The notes: generated by a model from the letters alone, not told the origin. A stretch of 64,000 nucleotides of DNA from Candidatus Obscuribacterales bacterium (GCA_020050835.1 JAGVKB010000139.1:1-64000); one strand, 5' to 3'. Positions 24,249-33,816 are shown, counted from the stretch's first letter. Translations and numbers: made by a program.

Positions 24249-25676
24249 ATGTCAACAAAAAAACGACTGAATCTGACAGCCAAGTGGGTAGTTCCGGTTT
24301 CAGATCAACCGCTAGAAGATGGCGTGGTCATAGTCGCAAACGATCGAATTGAAGCGACCATGAGTCGCAGCCAGTTTGCAAACACTTATGAAGGCGAAGA
24401 GCTTATCAATTATGGCGAGGCGATTATAACGCCCGGTCTGATCAATCTGCACACTCATATAGAGTACTCCGCCTTAAGACTCTTCGACACTGACTCCAAA
24501 CTTTTTGATTGGATAAGAGGATTGACCGGACGTACATCAGCCTGGACGCCGGAGCAATGGCGCCAATCCGCCCTCTCCGGAGCCAGCGAGATCGCTCTGT
24601 CTGGAACAACCTGTATCGCCGATTGTTCCTATAGCGGAGCTGCCGCCTGGGCAAGCTCTCAGGTCGGACTGCGCGCGATTGTCGCTTTAGAGCTTTTCGG
24701 TATCGACGATTCATTGGCAGAGCAAAGATGGGCTGCTTGGCTCGCCCACCTGGAAGCATTGAAAGACTCACCCAATCTCAATCTCCAGCAAGCGCTACTC
24801 AACGGCACCTTGCGATTTTCAGTTTCTCCGCATGCACCATATACGGTGTGTCCCGCACTTTGGCGCAAAGCTCATGACTGGGCCGGAGACAATGGTGTGC
24901 CAATCCTGACCCATATCTGCGAATCAGTCGAGGAGGTCAATTGGATCGCCTCGGCTGCACCAGAAATAGACCAATTCCTACAAGCGATGCTTCCGACCGG
25001 TTTGCCAAATTCAGAAAGGCTCCGCTGGAAAGCAGCTGGACAGAGCCCGGTAGAGCTATTAGCCAGCCAAGGATTACTTAAGGAACGTACCGTGGCCGCT
25101 CATGCAGTCAATCTCAGCCAAAGTGACATCACATTACTATCTCAGTCTGGCTGCGCAGTCGCTCACTGCCCACGCAGCAATGCTCGACTGCGAGTAGGGC
25201 GAGCACCGATCGAGCGACTCCTTCAATCCGGCGTAAGAGTCGGGTTCGGCACGGACAGCGCTGCTTCCAGCGATGACTTAGATTTACTAAACGAAGCCCG
25301 TTTCGGCATAGCTCTACACAAAGCGATTGAGCCGTCCTTTTCAACATCCTCGCCACAACTCTTCAGAATGCTAACGTTAGAAGCTGCGGAGATTTTGGGG
25401 ATAGGAAGTGAGATCGGCAGCCTTGAACCGGGGAAGCGCGCAGACATTGCTGTGTTTAAAATCAGCAGAGGCGCACCAGCAGCCAATTCACGCCCCTACG
25501 ATCTCCTCATCTATGGGCAGTGCCAGTTACATGACTTGTTTGTTGACGGGAAGAAGATCGTAAATTCAGGCATTGTCAAGCACCCAGACAAGACTTACTC
25601 CGGGCAGAGTAATCTGGATTCCCAGCTTGCTCCACCCATAGAATTGCATTATTCTAATGTAATGGGTTTGGTCTGA
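24249..25676 (+). CDS. Amidohydrolase, cytosine/MTA-SAH deaminase-like
   Basis: 475 residues from ATG 24249 (GTG 24246 directly before). Metal ligands of the amidohydrolase fold are visible: GLINLHTHIEYS (HxH), SPHAPYTVCP, ILTHICES, AAHAVNLS and GTDSAASSDDLDLLNEARFG. The sequence belongs with the SsnA/TrzA/MtaD branch, which deaminates or dechlorinates purine or triazine-like substrates. The exact substrate (5'-methylthioadenosine, SAH, guanine, 6-amino-6-deoxyfutalosine) cannot be told. Stands alone, divergent from the fatty-acid operon with a 196-bp shared upstream region. Confidence 0.85.
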   Translation: MSTKKRLNLTAKWVVPVSDQPLEDGVVIVANDRIEATMSRSQFANTYEGEELINYGEAIITPGLINLHTHIEYSALRLFDTDSKLFDWIRGLTGRTSAWTPEQWRQSALSGASEIALSGTTCIADCSYSGAAAWASSQVGLRAIVALELFGIDDSLAEQRWAAWLAHLEALKDSPNLNLQQALLNGTLRFSVSPHAPYTVCPALWRKAHDWAGDNGVPILTHICESVEEVNWIASAAPEIDQFLQAMLPTGLPNSERLRWKAAGQSPVELLASQGLLKERTVAAHAVNLSQSDITLLSQSGCAVAHCPRSNARLRVGRAPIERLLQSGVRVGFGTDSAASSDDLDLLNEARFGIALHKAIEPSFSTSSPQLFRMLTLEAAEILGIGSEIGSLEPGKRADIAVFKISRGAPAANSRPYDLLIYGQCQLHDLFVDGKKIVNSGIVKHPDKTYSGQSNLDSQLAPPIELHYSNVMGLV

Positions 25677-25753
25677 AACCACTTCGGGCACAAAGGGCCT
25701 GGGATCCGCGAATTCACAATTCCAGCACATACTTTCAAGAAGGCAAAACTTAA

Positions 25754-26449
25754 ATGGTAGGAATGCAAGATCATATTTGTAGCTCGACATGCATGTTTTG
25801 CCGAGTACTGGACAATCCGCAGCGAACAAAGCTTACGGGCGGCAGGAGTACTTTGGACAATCAGGTGCTTGAACGAGTTAAGGAGCTAGAACAACGATCC
25901 ATCCTATCGGGCACGCAAGCATCGTTGACCTCAGCCAAAGGAGAGGAATTGGAGCGGCTAGCTCTTCTTGACTCTCTCACCGAGCTGTACAACTCCCGAA
26001 CACTGATTAAGGAATTGAAAGACGAGCTTAAGCGCGCCAAACGCTACAAAAGACCAGTCTCATTAATCATGCTTTCAATTGATGGCTTCAAAGAGCATAG
26101 CCGCCAGTATGGCGCATTGACCGCCGATGCCGTACTCAAGGTCGTCGCAAATGTAATGCGCTCCTGCGTGAGGGATGTAGATATTCCAGCACGATATAGT
26201 GCAGACGATTTCGCAATTATTCTTCCAGAAACCAACGCTTCGGGAGCGGCAATCGTAGCGGAGCGTATTCGACAGAGAATAGGTACACAAGCAATCACAC
26301 ACAATTGGCATAACTTAAAGGTGACTGCTAGCATCGGCTTAGCATCATTTCCTGCTCATGCTCGAGAGCACGATGAATTGATAGCCAGAGCGATTCAGGC
26401 CCTAGAGTTAGCTGTCCAGCGCGGAGGCGATCGCGCCTGCACCGTTTAA
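25754..26449 (+). CDS. Degenerate GGDEF-domain protein
   Basis: 231 residues from ATG 25754. Residues 65-230 form a GGDEF fold (LALLDSLTELYNSRTLIKEL, then PVSLIMLSIDGFKEHSRQYG, ARYSADDFAIILPET, TASIGLASFPAHA). The active-site GG(D/E)EF is replaced by SADDF, so cyclic di-GMP synthesis is unlikely; it could bind c-di-GMP or act as a regulator. Near the N-terminus HICSSTCMFC gives Cx3Cx2C, which could bind metal. However a TTG at 25853 with AGGAG 4 nt upstream may be the real start (198 residues), which would remove that motif. Confidence 0.8.
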   Translation: MVGMQDHICSSTCMFCRVLDNPQRTKLTGGRSTLDNQVLERVKELEQRSILSGTQASLTSAKGEELERLALLDSLTELYNSRTLIKELKDELKRAKRYKRPVSLIMLSIDGFKEHSRQYGALTADAVLKVVANVMRSCVRDVDIPARYSADDFAIILPETNASGAAIVAERIRQRIGTQAITHNWHNLKVTASIGLASFPAHAREHDELIARAIQALELAVQRGGDRACTV

Positions 26450-26535
26450 GTCAGTTAGCCAATTAGGTTTCCATTCTTACACAATTCCTGACAACTCCAT
26501 GGCGCCCTGTTGAACTTTTTTGTTCATTTTCCAGT

Positions 26536-26568
26536 CTGTTAGAAAAAGACAGGAAAATCTAACAGCCT
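26536..26568. repeat. Inverted repeat shared with 14643-14675 (AbiEi copy)
   Basis: CTGTTAGA 26536-26543 and TCTAACAG 26558-26565 flank a 14-nt spacer; the 33-nt element shares both 12-nt ends and the exact length with the copy upstream of gatD, while the central 9 nt differ. Its 3' end is 14 bp before the start codon of the AbiEi-like gene and touches the SD. AbiEi-type antitoxins bind inverted repeats in their own promoters, so this is a likely operator. Confidence 0.75.
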
Positions 26569-26582
26569 GTAGAGGAGGGAAA

Positions 26583-27233
26583 ATGTGGACAAGTTCCCAT
26601 ATCAAAAGGCACCTTCACAAGCTTCTGCCTGGCATGCTGTTCACCACAAGAGACTTGTTAGCATATGGAACAAGAGCTGCAGTAGACCAAACTTTATACC
26701 GATTAGTAAAACAAAGATTCATCAAGCGATTAGCGCGAGGCGTTTTCTGTCTTTATGATGAACAAAAATCCACGCCACCGCCATCGGAAGTCGCTGCAGT
26801 CAAGGCAGCCGCCTTTGGCAAACAAATTTTCATCTATGGAGCGGATGCAGCCACACTTCTAGGAATTCCTGTTAGAGCAAGTCGTCCCAATACCTTCTTT
26901 GTGAATGGGAGCACGAGTTCCTTTCGGTATGGAAAAGTAGTGGTCTATTTCAAATCTTCTTGCCCAAGGAGAGTCAGTAGACAAGAAACTCAGACTGGAC
27001 TGGTAATCAAGACTCTTCTGCATTTCGGCCGTAACCGGTGCGACCAGAAACTTTTTTCTTTGATCACAGCCCAGCTGGGCCGCACAGAGAAAGAGGAGCT
27101 TCGTCGATTTGCTGATTTAGTACCAGCCTGGCTGAGCGATATTTTCAATAGGCAGTTTCGACTACCGAAAAGATGGACAACGAGCAGTTGGGACACCGTA
27201 GGCCCAACGAAACTGCAGACTAACTTAACTTAG
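26583..27233 (+). CDS. AbiEi-like (DUF6088) winged-helix protein, orphan
   Basis: 216 residues from ATG 26583 with AGAGGAGGG just upstream; the frame is open to 26520. The N-terminal 70 residues are a winged-helix of the AbiEi/DUF6088 type (LPGMLFTTRDLLAYGTRAAV, TLYRLVKQRFIKRLARGVF). The rest (KAAAFGKQIFIYGADAATLLGI, NTFFVNGSTSSFRYGKVVVYFK) matches the AbiEi C-terminal region. In AbiE systems this is the type IV antitoxin and repressor of the nucleotidyltransferase toxin AbiEii. No AbiEii follows; secD is next. It is thus an orphan and perhaps purely a regulator. An inverted repeat sits at its start. Confidence 0.8.
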   Translation: MWTSSHIKRHLHKLLPGMLFTTRDLLAYGTRAAVDQTLYRLVKQRFIKRLARGVFCLYDEQKSTPPPSEVAAVKAAAFGKQIFIYGADAATLLGIPVRASRPNTFFVNGSTSSFRYGKVVVYFKSSCPRRVSRQETQTGLVIKTLLHFGRNRCDQKLFSLITAQLGRTEKEELRRFADLVPAWLSDIFNRQFRLPKRWTTSSWDTVGPTKLQTNLT

Positions 27234-27338
27234 AAAGCAGCAATACCCGACCGTTCAGGTTAGAATTGGAACTTCGGCATCAAGTTCACTAACTGAAGCC
27301 ACTGTTGGCGCGTATTCCCTTTTAAACGAACGAAGAAA

Positions 27339-28892
27339 ATGCTTGGAAAAAAATGGAAGCTCCTGGTAGTTATCGGAGTCCTAGCTTGGTCGATGCTTAC
27401 TCTGTTTCGCCTCGCATCAGAAAAGGAATTGCAACACTTAGAACATCTTGCGTCCCTTCCGCCGACAGACTTGCAAAGAGAAGTAGTGGAGAAAGCTCGG
27501 AAAGTGCCTGGCTGGGACAAGTTGAATAACTTCGAACAAGAAGATGCCATCAAGCGCGGTTTCGAAGAGGCTCAATACGCCAATAACATCCAAGTGTTAT
27601 CACGCTGGCATAGTCCGGCACTCTCCCAAGTACCGGTCTTGTCTGAATATGCAAATGGTTGCATTCTGACTAATCTAAAGCTTGGTCTTGACTTGCGTGG
27701 CGGCAGTCAACTCCTCCTGCAAGCCTTGCCTTCTAAGCAAGTTCCTGAGATTACACCCGAAGTAATGCGAGGCGTAGAAACGGTTATCAACAACCGAGTC
27801 AACAGCCTGGGGGTATCGGAGACGATCGTGCAGCGGACCGGTCAGGACCGCTTGATCGTTGAGCTACCAGGTGTCAAGGATCCCCAGCAAGCCAAAGACA
27901 GAATTGGCACGACCGCTCTGCTGGAATTCAAAGAGCTGTCAGTCCTGGCTGAAGGACAGCCTGGCTGGGTCGATGTCGGATTGACCGGAGCTGAATTCAA
28001 GCACGCCCAAGCCGTTCCAATGGTTTCTGGCGGCACTTGGCGGATACTTTTCGAATTTAAGCCCGACGGGGCAAAGAAGTTCGGCGATCTGACATCCCGC
28101 CTGGTCGGTCGTCAGATCGGCATCTTCCTTGACGGCGAGCCAACCGAGCGCGGCCCTGATGGTCGCCCGTTACCGGTCGATCAGTATCGCGGCATCACCG
28201 TCCGCGAGCCGATTCTTGGAGGCAACGGCGAGATCACAGGCAATTTCACTAAAGATCAAGCTGTCGACCTGGCAGTAAAGTTGAATGCAGGCGCATTACC
28301 TGTCCCGGTCAAAATTCTGCAGGAACGAACTGTCGGCGCGACGCTCGGTCAAGATTCAATTCACAAGAGTATGGTGGCAGGAGTAGTGGGCATCGCCCTG
28401 GTCATGCTCTTTATGGTCGGTGTTTATGGTGTCCCCGGACTGGTCGCCAACACAGCACTGATCCTGTATACGCTTACGACCTTGGCCATCTTCCAAACGA
28501 TTCCCGTAACGTTGACGCTGGCAGGTATAGCTGGCTTCATTCTCTCAGTCGGGATGGCAGTCGACGCAAATATACTTATTTTTGAACGAACTAAAGAAGA
28601 GCTCAAGAACGGAAAGAACCTCTATACAGCGATCGAAACCGGCTTCTCGAGAGCCTTTTCGGCAATTTTTGACAGCAACGTCAATAGCTTGATCGCTTGC
28701 GGCGTTCTAATGTTATTTGGCACCTCAATTGTGAAAGGCTTCGCCGTTACACTGGCAATCGGGGTGGCGGTCTCCATGTTCAGCGCAATTACCGCCAGTC
28801 GCGAGTTGTTACATTTAGTACCAAAGCGATTTGCCCTGTTCGGAGTTAAACACGACCGAAAGAAGCCGAAACTGGTCAGCAAGGAGGCATAA
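27339..28892 (+). CDS. secD: Protein translocase subunit SecD
   Basis: 517 residues. Six membrane segments: one N-terminal, five C-terminal. Hallmarks are LGLDLRGGSQLLL, the P1 head region (VINNRVNSLGVSETIVQRTG, LIVELPGVKDPQQA), GRQIGIFLDGE, and the C-terminal SVGMAVDANILIFERTKEEL. SecD with SecF uses the proton motive force to complete export through SecYEG. Forms an operon with secF (3-bp gap). yajC is not present upstream. Confidence 0.97.
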   Translation: MLGKKWKLLVVIGVLAWSMLTLFRLASEKELQHLEHLASLPPTDLQREVVEKARKVPGWDKLNNFEQEDAIKRGFEEAQYANNIQVLSRWHSPALSQVPVLSEYANGCILTNLKLGLDLRGGSQLLLQALPSKQVPEITPEVMRGVETVINNRVNSLGVSETIVQRTGQDRLIVELPGVKDPQQAKDRIGTTALLEFKELSVLAEGQPGWVDVGLTGAEFKHAQAVPMVSGGTWRILFEFKPDGAKKFGDLTSRLVGRQIGIFLDGEPTERGPDGRPLPVDQYRGITVREPILGGNGEITGNFTKDQAVDLAVKLNAGALPVPVKILQERTVGATLGQDSIHKSMVAGVVGIALVMLFMVGVYGVPGLVANTALILYTLTTLAIFQTIPVTLTLAGIAGFILSVGMAVDANILIFERTKEELKNGKNLYTAIETGFSRAFSAIFDSNVNSLIACGVLMLFGTSIVKGFAVTLAIGVAVSMFSAITASRELLHLVPKRFALFGVKHDRKKPKLVSKEA

Positions 28893-28895
28893 CTA

Positions 28896-29858
28896 GTGAA
28901 CGGGCCCAAAGTAGACATCGTTAAATACCGTTGGATCTGGTTCGGAATCTCCTTGGCCATTACAGTGCCCGGGCTGATCGGCATTTTGCTCTGCTTAGTG
29001 CAATTCCATGCTCCCTTGAAACCAGGCATCGACTTTACCGGCGGGTCAATTCTTCAATATCAGTTTGAGCAACACGCTGATCTCGAGACCGTCAGAAAGA
29101 TCTTGGCTGATACCGGACTGGAAGGTTCGCAAGTACAAGAAGCCAACATTTCCGGCAAAGAGGTAATCGTCATGCGCACCAAAGCGCTCGACGATGAGTC
29201 GCTTAAGCACAAGCTGGACGATCAGTTGAAGAGCAAGCTTGGCGAATTCAAAGTGCTGGCAGTCGATAAAGTCAGTGCCACAATCGGTCCGGAGCTGCTC
29301 GGAAGCGGGTTGGTTGCACTAGTAGTAACGTTTGGCATGATGGTCGCATACATTTCATATCGCTACATGTTCGACTATGCCATCTGCGCAATCGTCGCCT
29401 TGACCCATGACGTTCTAGTCTTGTGCGGCATTTTCGCTATCATGGGGTTAACGGTCGGGACTGAAGTCGATAGCTTGTTTATCAGCGCCATCCTAACTGT
29501 GATTGGTTTTTCGGTGCACGACACGATCGTCGTATTTGATCGGATTCGTGAAAATTCAAAGTATGTCGGCAGCAAAACCACCGACGCCAAGACTGGTCAG
29601 GATTTTCGCAAGACCTTCGGAGACGTCACAAACGACAGCGTCAACCAAACGCTCGCCCGCTCTATTTATACTTCTTTGACAGTGATTATCACACTGACTG
29701 CTTTGTTCCTGTTAGGCGGCGTCACGACTCGCGACTTCGTCCTTGCTATGTTGATTGGCATTATCTCAGGAACTTATTCTTCCATCTTCAACGCCAGCTG
29801 CTTACTTGTCTTTTGGCGTGAGTTGAAGACCAAGACTAAGCAACTTAAGCCGGCCTGA
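28896..29858 (+). CDS. secF: Protein translocase subunit SecF
   Basis: 320 residues from GTG 28896, with AAGGAGG upstream inside the secD end. Contains [15 protein letters not shown], the [16 protein letters not shown] region, and [19 protein letters not shown], typical of SecF, with six predicted membrane segments. Works with SecD in the inner membrane. An insertion of about 15 residues after FDRIREN ([16 protein letters not shown]) is somewhat long. The SDR gene begins 5 bp downstream. Confidence 0.97.
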   Translation: MNGPKVDIVKYRWIWFGISLAITVPGLIGILLCLVQFHAPLKPGIDFTGGSILQYQFEQHADLETVRKILADTGLEGSQVQEANISGKEVIVMRTKALDDESLKHKLDDQLKSKLGEFKVLAVDKVSATIGPELLGSGLVALVVTFGMMVAYISYRYMFDYAICAIVALTHDVLVLCGIFAIMGLTVGTEVDSLFISAILTVIGFSVHDTIVVFDRIRENSKYVGSKTTDAKTGQDFRKTFGDVTNDSVNQTLARSIYTSLTVIITLTALFLLGGVTTRDFVLAMLIGIISGTYSSIFNASCLLVFWRELKTKTKQLKPA

Positions 29859-29863
29859 GCCAA

Positions 29864-30646
29864 GTGAGCTTCGCCGGAAAGGTAGCAGTAATAACGGGCG
29901 CCGGCTCGGGAATCGGCAAGGCTACGGCGCTTGCCTTCGCGGCCGAAGCTGCCCACTTGGCCATCATTGATCTGAACGAACGATCGTTGGCCCAGACAGC
30001 AAAAGAGCTGGAGGCGCTTAAAGCTCAATACCTGGCGTTTCCTGGCAGCATCGCTGATGCTTCATTGGTAAATGAAGTGGCCTCAGCAGCCGCCTACCGC
30101 TGGAATCGCATAGACTTTCTGTTCAACAACGCCGGCATGGAATTCGTTGCCTCACTTTTGGATACAAGCACGGAAGATTGGGATGCCGTCCTGGCTACCA
30201 ACCTCAAAGGAACCTTTCTTACTACTAAAGCGGTTCTACCGACAATGCTAAACGCCGGCTCCGGAGTAATCGTCAACAACGCCTCCGATGCTGGATTGAG
30301 AGGAATTAAGCTGAGCGCAGCCTATAGCTCTTCAAAAGCAGCGATTATCCACCTTACACGCTCAGTGGCGCTAGACTATGCCGGCTCAGGCATCCGCTGC
30401 AACTGTATCTGCCCAGGTTGCATCCGTACTCCCTTGTGCGAGCGTTTCAATGAAGAGGTCGGAGCACGTAAAGGCAAAACGGGACAGGAAGCACTCGATG
30501 ATTTCGTAAAGGCCAATGTACCTATGCAGCGGGTTGGTGAAGCGGCTGAAGTAGCCTCGGTAGTTCTCTTCCTCTGCTCGCCACAAGCCAGCTACATCAA
30601 TGGCGCAATCTTACCGGTAGATGGCGGACTTACCGCCGGCATGTGA
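29864..30646 (+). CDS. Short-chain dehydrogenase/reductase
   Basis: 260 residues from GTG 29864. Classical SDR: cofactor motif [10 protein letters not shown] (residues 11-20), NNAGMEF, catalytic Ser-Tyr-Lys (the Tyr-Lys in YSSSKAAI), PG turn ([11 protein letters not shown]) and C-terminal [11 protein letters not shown]. An Asp at the end of beta-2 (AIIDLNE) favours NAD(H). The substrate is unknown. The 5-bp gap to secF suggests co-transcription, probably without functional link. Confidence 0.92.
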   Translation: MSFAGKVAVITGAGSGIGKATALAFAAEAAHLAIIDLNERSLAQTAKELEALKAQYLAFPGSIADASLVNEVASAAAYRWNRIDFLFNNAGMEFVASLLDTSTEDWDAVLATNLKGTFLTTKAVLPTMLNAGSGVIVNNASDAGLRGIKLSAAYSSSKAAIIHLTRSVALDYAGSGIRCNCICPGCIRTPLCERFNEEVGARKGKTGQEALDDFVKANVPMQRVGEAAEVASVVLFLCSPQASYINGAILPVDGGLTAGM

Positions 30647-30657
30647 GCCGGTAAGTC
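30627..30657. terminator. Bidirectional hairpin between convergent genes
   Basis: GACTTACCG 30627-30635 pairs perfectly with CGGTAAGTC 30649-30657, spanning the stop codons of the SDR (plus) and queG (minus) genes. No clear U-tract on either side, so termination activity is a guess from position. Confidence 0.45.
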
Positions 30658-31769
30658 TAGTCTAGATAAGCAGCAATCTCCGCTTTGACAGTTTGATCGC
30701 TCTCCTTTTCATATAACTTGTGTGCAACTCTTCTCTCTCCACAGCGGACCAGAGCCCAAACGGCATGCTCCCTCAACATGCTGTCCGGTTGGCCGGTTGC
30801 AAATCTTTCCAGCGGCGGCCCGACATCCCCCGGCCGGCGATTACCTAGGACAACCAGAGCATTTCGAAGCAGTCCTCGACGCTTGGGCCGGCTAAGCGGC
30901 GTCGTCCCGAACCGTCGCTTGAACTCACTGTCGCTGTCTATCTCCAACAATTCGAGTAGGTCGATAAAATGCCCAACACCGGACTCCGGTCTAAACTCTA
31001 CCCACGGCGTGGCCGGCGGCCGCTGATTGTACGGACAGACCTCCTGACAGAGATCGCAGCCAAACAACCAGTAACCGAGCGCTTCTCGCATCTCTACCGG
31101 TACGCCACCCTTGTTTTCAATCGTCAAGTAAGAGATGCACAACCTGGCGTCGACAGTTCCGGCAGCCGTAATCGCCCTGGTTGGACAGATATCGCCACAA
31201 CGGAAACAACGACCACAAGTGCCTTCGTAAGGCTGATCGGCTTCGAGTGCGAGATCGGTAAACAGCTCAGCAATAAAATGATATGAACCAGTTAGCTTCG
31301 GTCCGATGATCATCGTATTCTTGCCCTTGAACCCCAAGCCTGACCGCCCGGCATATGCTTGCTCAAGCAGCGACACATCATCGGTGTAACCCCGGCCCAT
31401 AAGCGGCCGGTCTAACTTCTCTTCGAGCCGCTCTTTAAGCTGAATGAGCTTGCTTTTCAAAACAATATGGTAATCTTGTCCGACCGCATAACGAGCTACT
31501 CGACCGAAACGAGGGCCAGGGTCGGCTGGAGGCTCGGTATAGTAACTGGCAGCCACTACTATCGCCGAGCGTGCACCAGGAAAGAGCAGTTGAGGCGATG
31601 CCCTAAAATGAGGGTTGCGCTTCAGGTACTCCATTCCGGCCGCGTAGCCCTTAGCCAACCAGGCTTCAAACTCTACCAGCTCGGTTTCCAGCGGCTCCAA
31701 ACTACCGATTACGGTACGCTCAAAACCAAGCTCTGCAGCAGCATCGCAAATCGTCGCTTTCAAATCCAT
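30657..31769 (-). CDS. queG: Epoxyqueuosine reductase
   Basis: 370 residues from ATG 31769 (frame open to 31820; GGTGGGAA precedes the chosen start). Two ferredoxin-type clusters are visible: CGRCFRCGDICP and CDLCQEVCPYN. GRSGLGFKGKNTMII and the C-terminal HEAT-like segment (MLREHAVWALVRCGER) are typical QueG. It reduces epoxyqueuosine to queuosine in tRNA, using cobalamin and two 4Fe-4S clusters. Divergent from queA, which makes its substrate. Confidence 0.96.
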   Translation of the reverse strand: MDLKATICDAAAELGFERTVIGSLEPLETELVEFEAWLAKGYAAGMEYLKRNPHFRASPQLLFPGARSAIVVAASYYTEPPADPGPRFGRVARYAVGQDYHIVLKSKLIQLKERLEEKLDRPLMGRGYTDDVSLLEQAYAGRSGLGFKGKNTMIIGPKLTGSYHFIAELFTDLALEADQPYEGTCGRCFRCGDICPTRAITAAGTVDARLCISYLTIENKGGVPVEMREALGYWLFGCDLCQEVCPYNQRPPATPWVEFRPESGVGHFIDLLELLEIDSDSEFKRRFGTTPLSRPKRRGLLRNALVVLGNRRPGDVGPPLERFATGQPDSMLREHAVWALVRCGERRVAHKLYEKESDQTVKAEIAAYLD

Positions 31770-32895
31770 GTCAAATTTCCCACCTAATGAAAATTGTAGC
31801 CGCTCGCCCCTGACCAGCAATAACCAGGAGCCGGACCTGGAACTTTACAGCTATGACCTACCGGCTGAACTAATCGCGCAGGAGCCACTGGCCACAAGAG
31901 AGCACTCCCGACTTCAGTATCTAAGGCGGGACGACGGACAGATCGCCGATCATCATTTCGGCGATCTGCCCTCATTGCTCCAAGCCGGCGACCTGCTCGT
32001 AGTCAACGACACAAGGGTGATTCCAGCCCGCCTGCTGGCCCGCCGAGCGACCGGCGGTTTAATTCAGATCCTGCTTCTCCGTCCATCCACGAAAAAGCCA
32101 AATTTATGGCTTGCGCTCGCCCAACCGATGCGCAAGCTTAAGATAGGAGAGACTCTCCAGCTGCTTTCCACCGAGTCCGGCGCTCCGGAGATCCAGGTGT
32201 GCGATATCGTTCTGTCCCAAGACGGCCGCAAGCAGCTCATCCTCGATCTTGGTCCGGAAAGGCTTGTCTACCAACTGCTTTCTAAGCACGGCTATGCACC
32301 GCTGCCGCCCTACATAGCGCGCACCGGTGAAATCGAGAAGCGCCAGGACGACCTCAGCCGCTATCAGACCGTCTTTGCTAAAACACCAGGAGCGGTGGCA
32401 GCCCCTACGGCCGGACTGCACTTCTCGAGCGAGATTCTTTCTGACCTCGGCAAACTTGGGGTCGAGGTCGCAAGCATCACACTGCATGTCGGTCCAGGCA
32501 CATTCAAGCCGATCACCACTTCGGTGGCAGAGCATACGGTGGATCCGGAATCCTTTTCGATTTCGCAAGATACCGCCGATTCAGTCAACCTGGCCCTGCG
32601 CGAAGGAAGGCGCGTAATAGCCGTCGGCACGACTTCCTGCCGCGCCCTGGAAACAGCCGGCAGAGACGGAAAGTTGAAGCCAGTCGAGGACAGCCAAACT
32701 TCACTCTATATAAAACCGGGCTTTCAATTTCGAATCATCTCGGGATTGCTCACCAACTTTCATTTGAGTCGCTCCAGCCTGCTCGTACTGGTCTCTACCT
32801 TCGCCGGACACGCGCTGATTAAGAACGCGTACCGTGAAGCAGTCTTGAAAGGCTACCGCTTTTATAGCTACGGCGATGCGATGCTGATTCTTTAG
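31768..32895 (+). CDS. queA: tRNA preQ1(34) S-adenosylmethionine ribosyltransferase-isomerase
   Basis: Contains YDLPAELIAQEPLATREHSRL, LVVNDTRVIPARL, GAVAAPTAGLHFS, HVGPGTFKPI and NFHLSRSSLLVLVSTFAG, each family-typical (long motifs given in part). QueA adds the ribosyl part of SAM to preQ1 in tRNA, giving epoxyqueuosine. The first ATG (31768) shares its CATG with the queG start, but the 23-residue extension is not family-like and lacks an SD. A CTG at 31837, with AGGAG 6 nt upstream, would start the protein LELYSYDLPAELIAQEP as in other QueA. The true start is probably there. Confidence 0.96.
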   Translation: MSNFPPNENCSRSPLTSNNQEPDLELYSYDLPAELIAQEPLATREHSRLQYLRRDDGQIADHHFGDLPSLLQAGDLLVVNDTRVIPARLLARRATGGLIQILLLRPSTKKPNLWLALAQPMRKLKIGETLQLLSTESGAPEIQVCDIVLSQDGRKQLILDLGPERLVYQLLSKHGYAPLPPYIARTGEIEKRQDDLSRYQTVFAKTPGAVAAPTAGLHFSSEILSDLGKLGVEVASITLHVGPGTFKPITTSVAEHTVDPESFSISQDTADSVNLALREGRRVIAVGTTSCRALETAGRDGKLKPVEDSQTSLYIKPGFQFRIISGLLTNFHLSRSSLLVLVSTFAGHALIKNAYREAVLKGYRFYSYGDAMLIL

Positions 32896-32925
32896 AACGA
32901 CAGCAGCTAGCTCGAGTTAAAGCTT

Positions 32926-33816
32926 CTAGTCAAGCGGCTCATCGGTTTCGACCGGAATACAGATGTCGAATTCGCCCGAGCGGGTCTCCGGATCAAAGCG
33001 CTCGCCGTAAAGCTCGAAATCCGGACCGCTGGACTGCTTGTACTCGTTTAGATTACCGGGTATCCAGGTGCCCCAGATGTAATCAATCGTATGTGGCAGC
33101 GCATCCAGCGAGCCGTTGTGAGTAAACACTGCATATTTCGCCCGTGGTATCACACACGATACCATCCCAGGCGGCAGCCGCCCAAGCTCGGAAACAGGCG
33201 AACCGGCCATATACACAAACGTCGCGCCGTCTTTGATCGGCACCTTGTCGTGGCTGGCCAGACAGACACCATAGGCCGTTCCGGCTACCCGACCTTCAAT
33301 TTCGGGTTGCCGCCTGACAAACTCAGCCCAGAGCTGCTCGATTTCCGACTGGCACCCTGTCGAGAAGCTGCCGGCCAAGCCGACCACCAACACCGGACCC
33401 TTAACCTCAAAACGCGGGGTCAAAGTAATTCCTTTCTGGAGATGATCGATCATAGCTTTGGTTGTCCTCCCTTTGCGATAACTCGTTCCTTTTGCACTCT
33501 GTCTTCTGTATTGATTGGGCGAGACACCGAACATCCTTTTGAACGCCCGACTGAAAGATTCCTGCGTCTCGAAACCGCTTTCCAGCGCCAGATCAAGAAT
33601 AGATCGCTCAGAGCATTCCAATCGCCCGGCGGCCTCCGAAATCCTCCGCTTGCGAATATAGGCCGCGACCGACTCACCGAGCATTCCCTGAAAAATGCGG
33701 TGGAAATGATATTCGGAAAATCCGATCTGCGCGGCGACCGAAGCAACTGATATCTCCTCGGACAGATGGTCCTCAATGAAATCAATCGCCGCTCTAATCC
33801 GCTCGCAGTAGTTCAT
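32926..33816 (-). CDS. AraC-family regulator with GyrI-like effector domain
   Basis: 296 residues. The N-terminal AraC double helix-turn-helix (residues 8-105) reads IRAAIDFIEDHLSEEISVAS and GFETQESFSRAFKRMFGVSP. The C-terminal 150 residues are a GyrI-like/BmrR effector domain (FVYMAGSPVSELGRLPPGMV, DYIWGTWIPG, DFELYGERFDP). Such Rob/SoxS-like proteins sense small hydrophobic or cationic compounds and often control efflux. No efflux gene adjoins it; the target is unknown. Confidence 0.92.
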   Translation of the reverse strand: MNYCERIRAAIDFIEDHLSEEISVASVAAQIGFSEYHFHRIFQGMLGESVAAYIRKRRISEAAGRLECSERSILDLALESGFETQESFSRAFKRMFGVSPNQYRRQSAKGTSYRKGRTTKAMIDHLQKGITLTPRFEVKGPVLVVGLAGSFSTGCQSEIEQLWAEFVRRQPEIEGRVAGTAYGVCLASHDKVPIKDGATFVYMAGSPVSELGRLPPGMVSCVIPRAKYAVFTHNGSLDALPHTIDYIWGTWIPGNLNEYKQSSGPDFELYGERFDPETRSGEFDICIPVETDEPLD

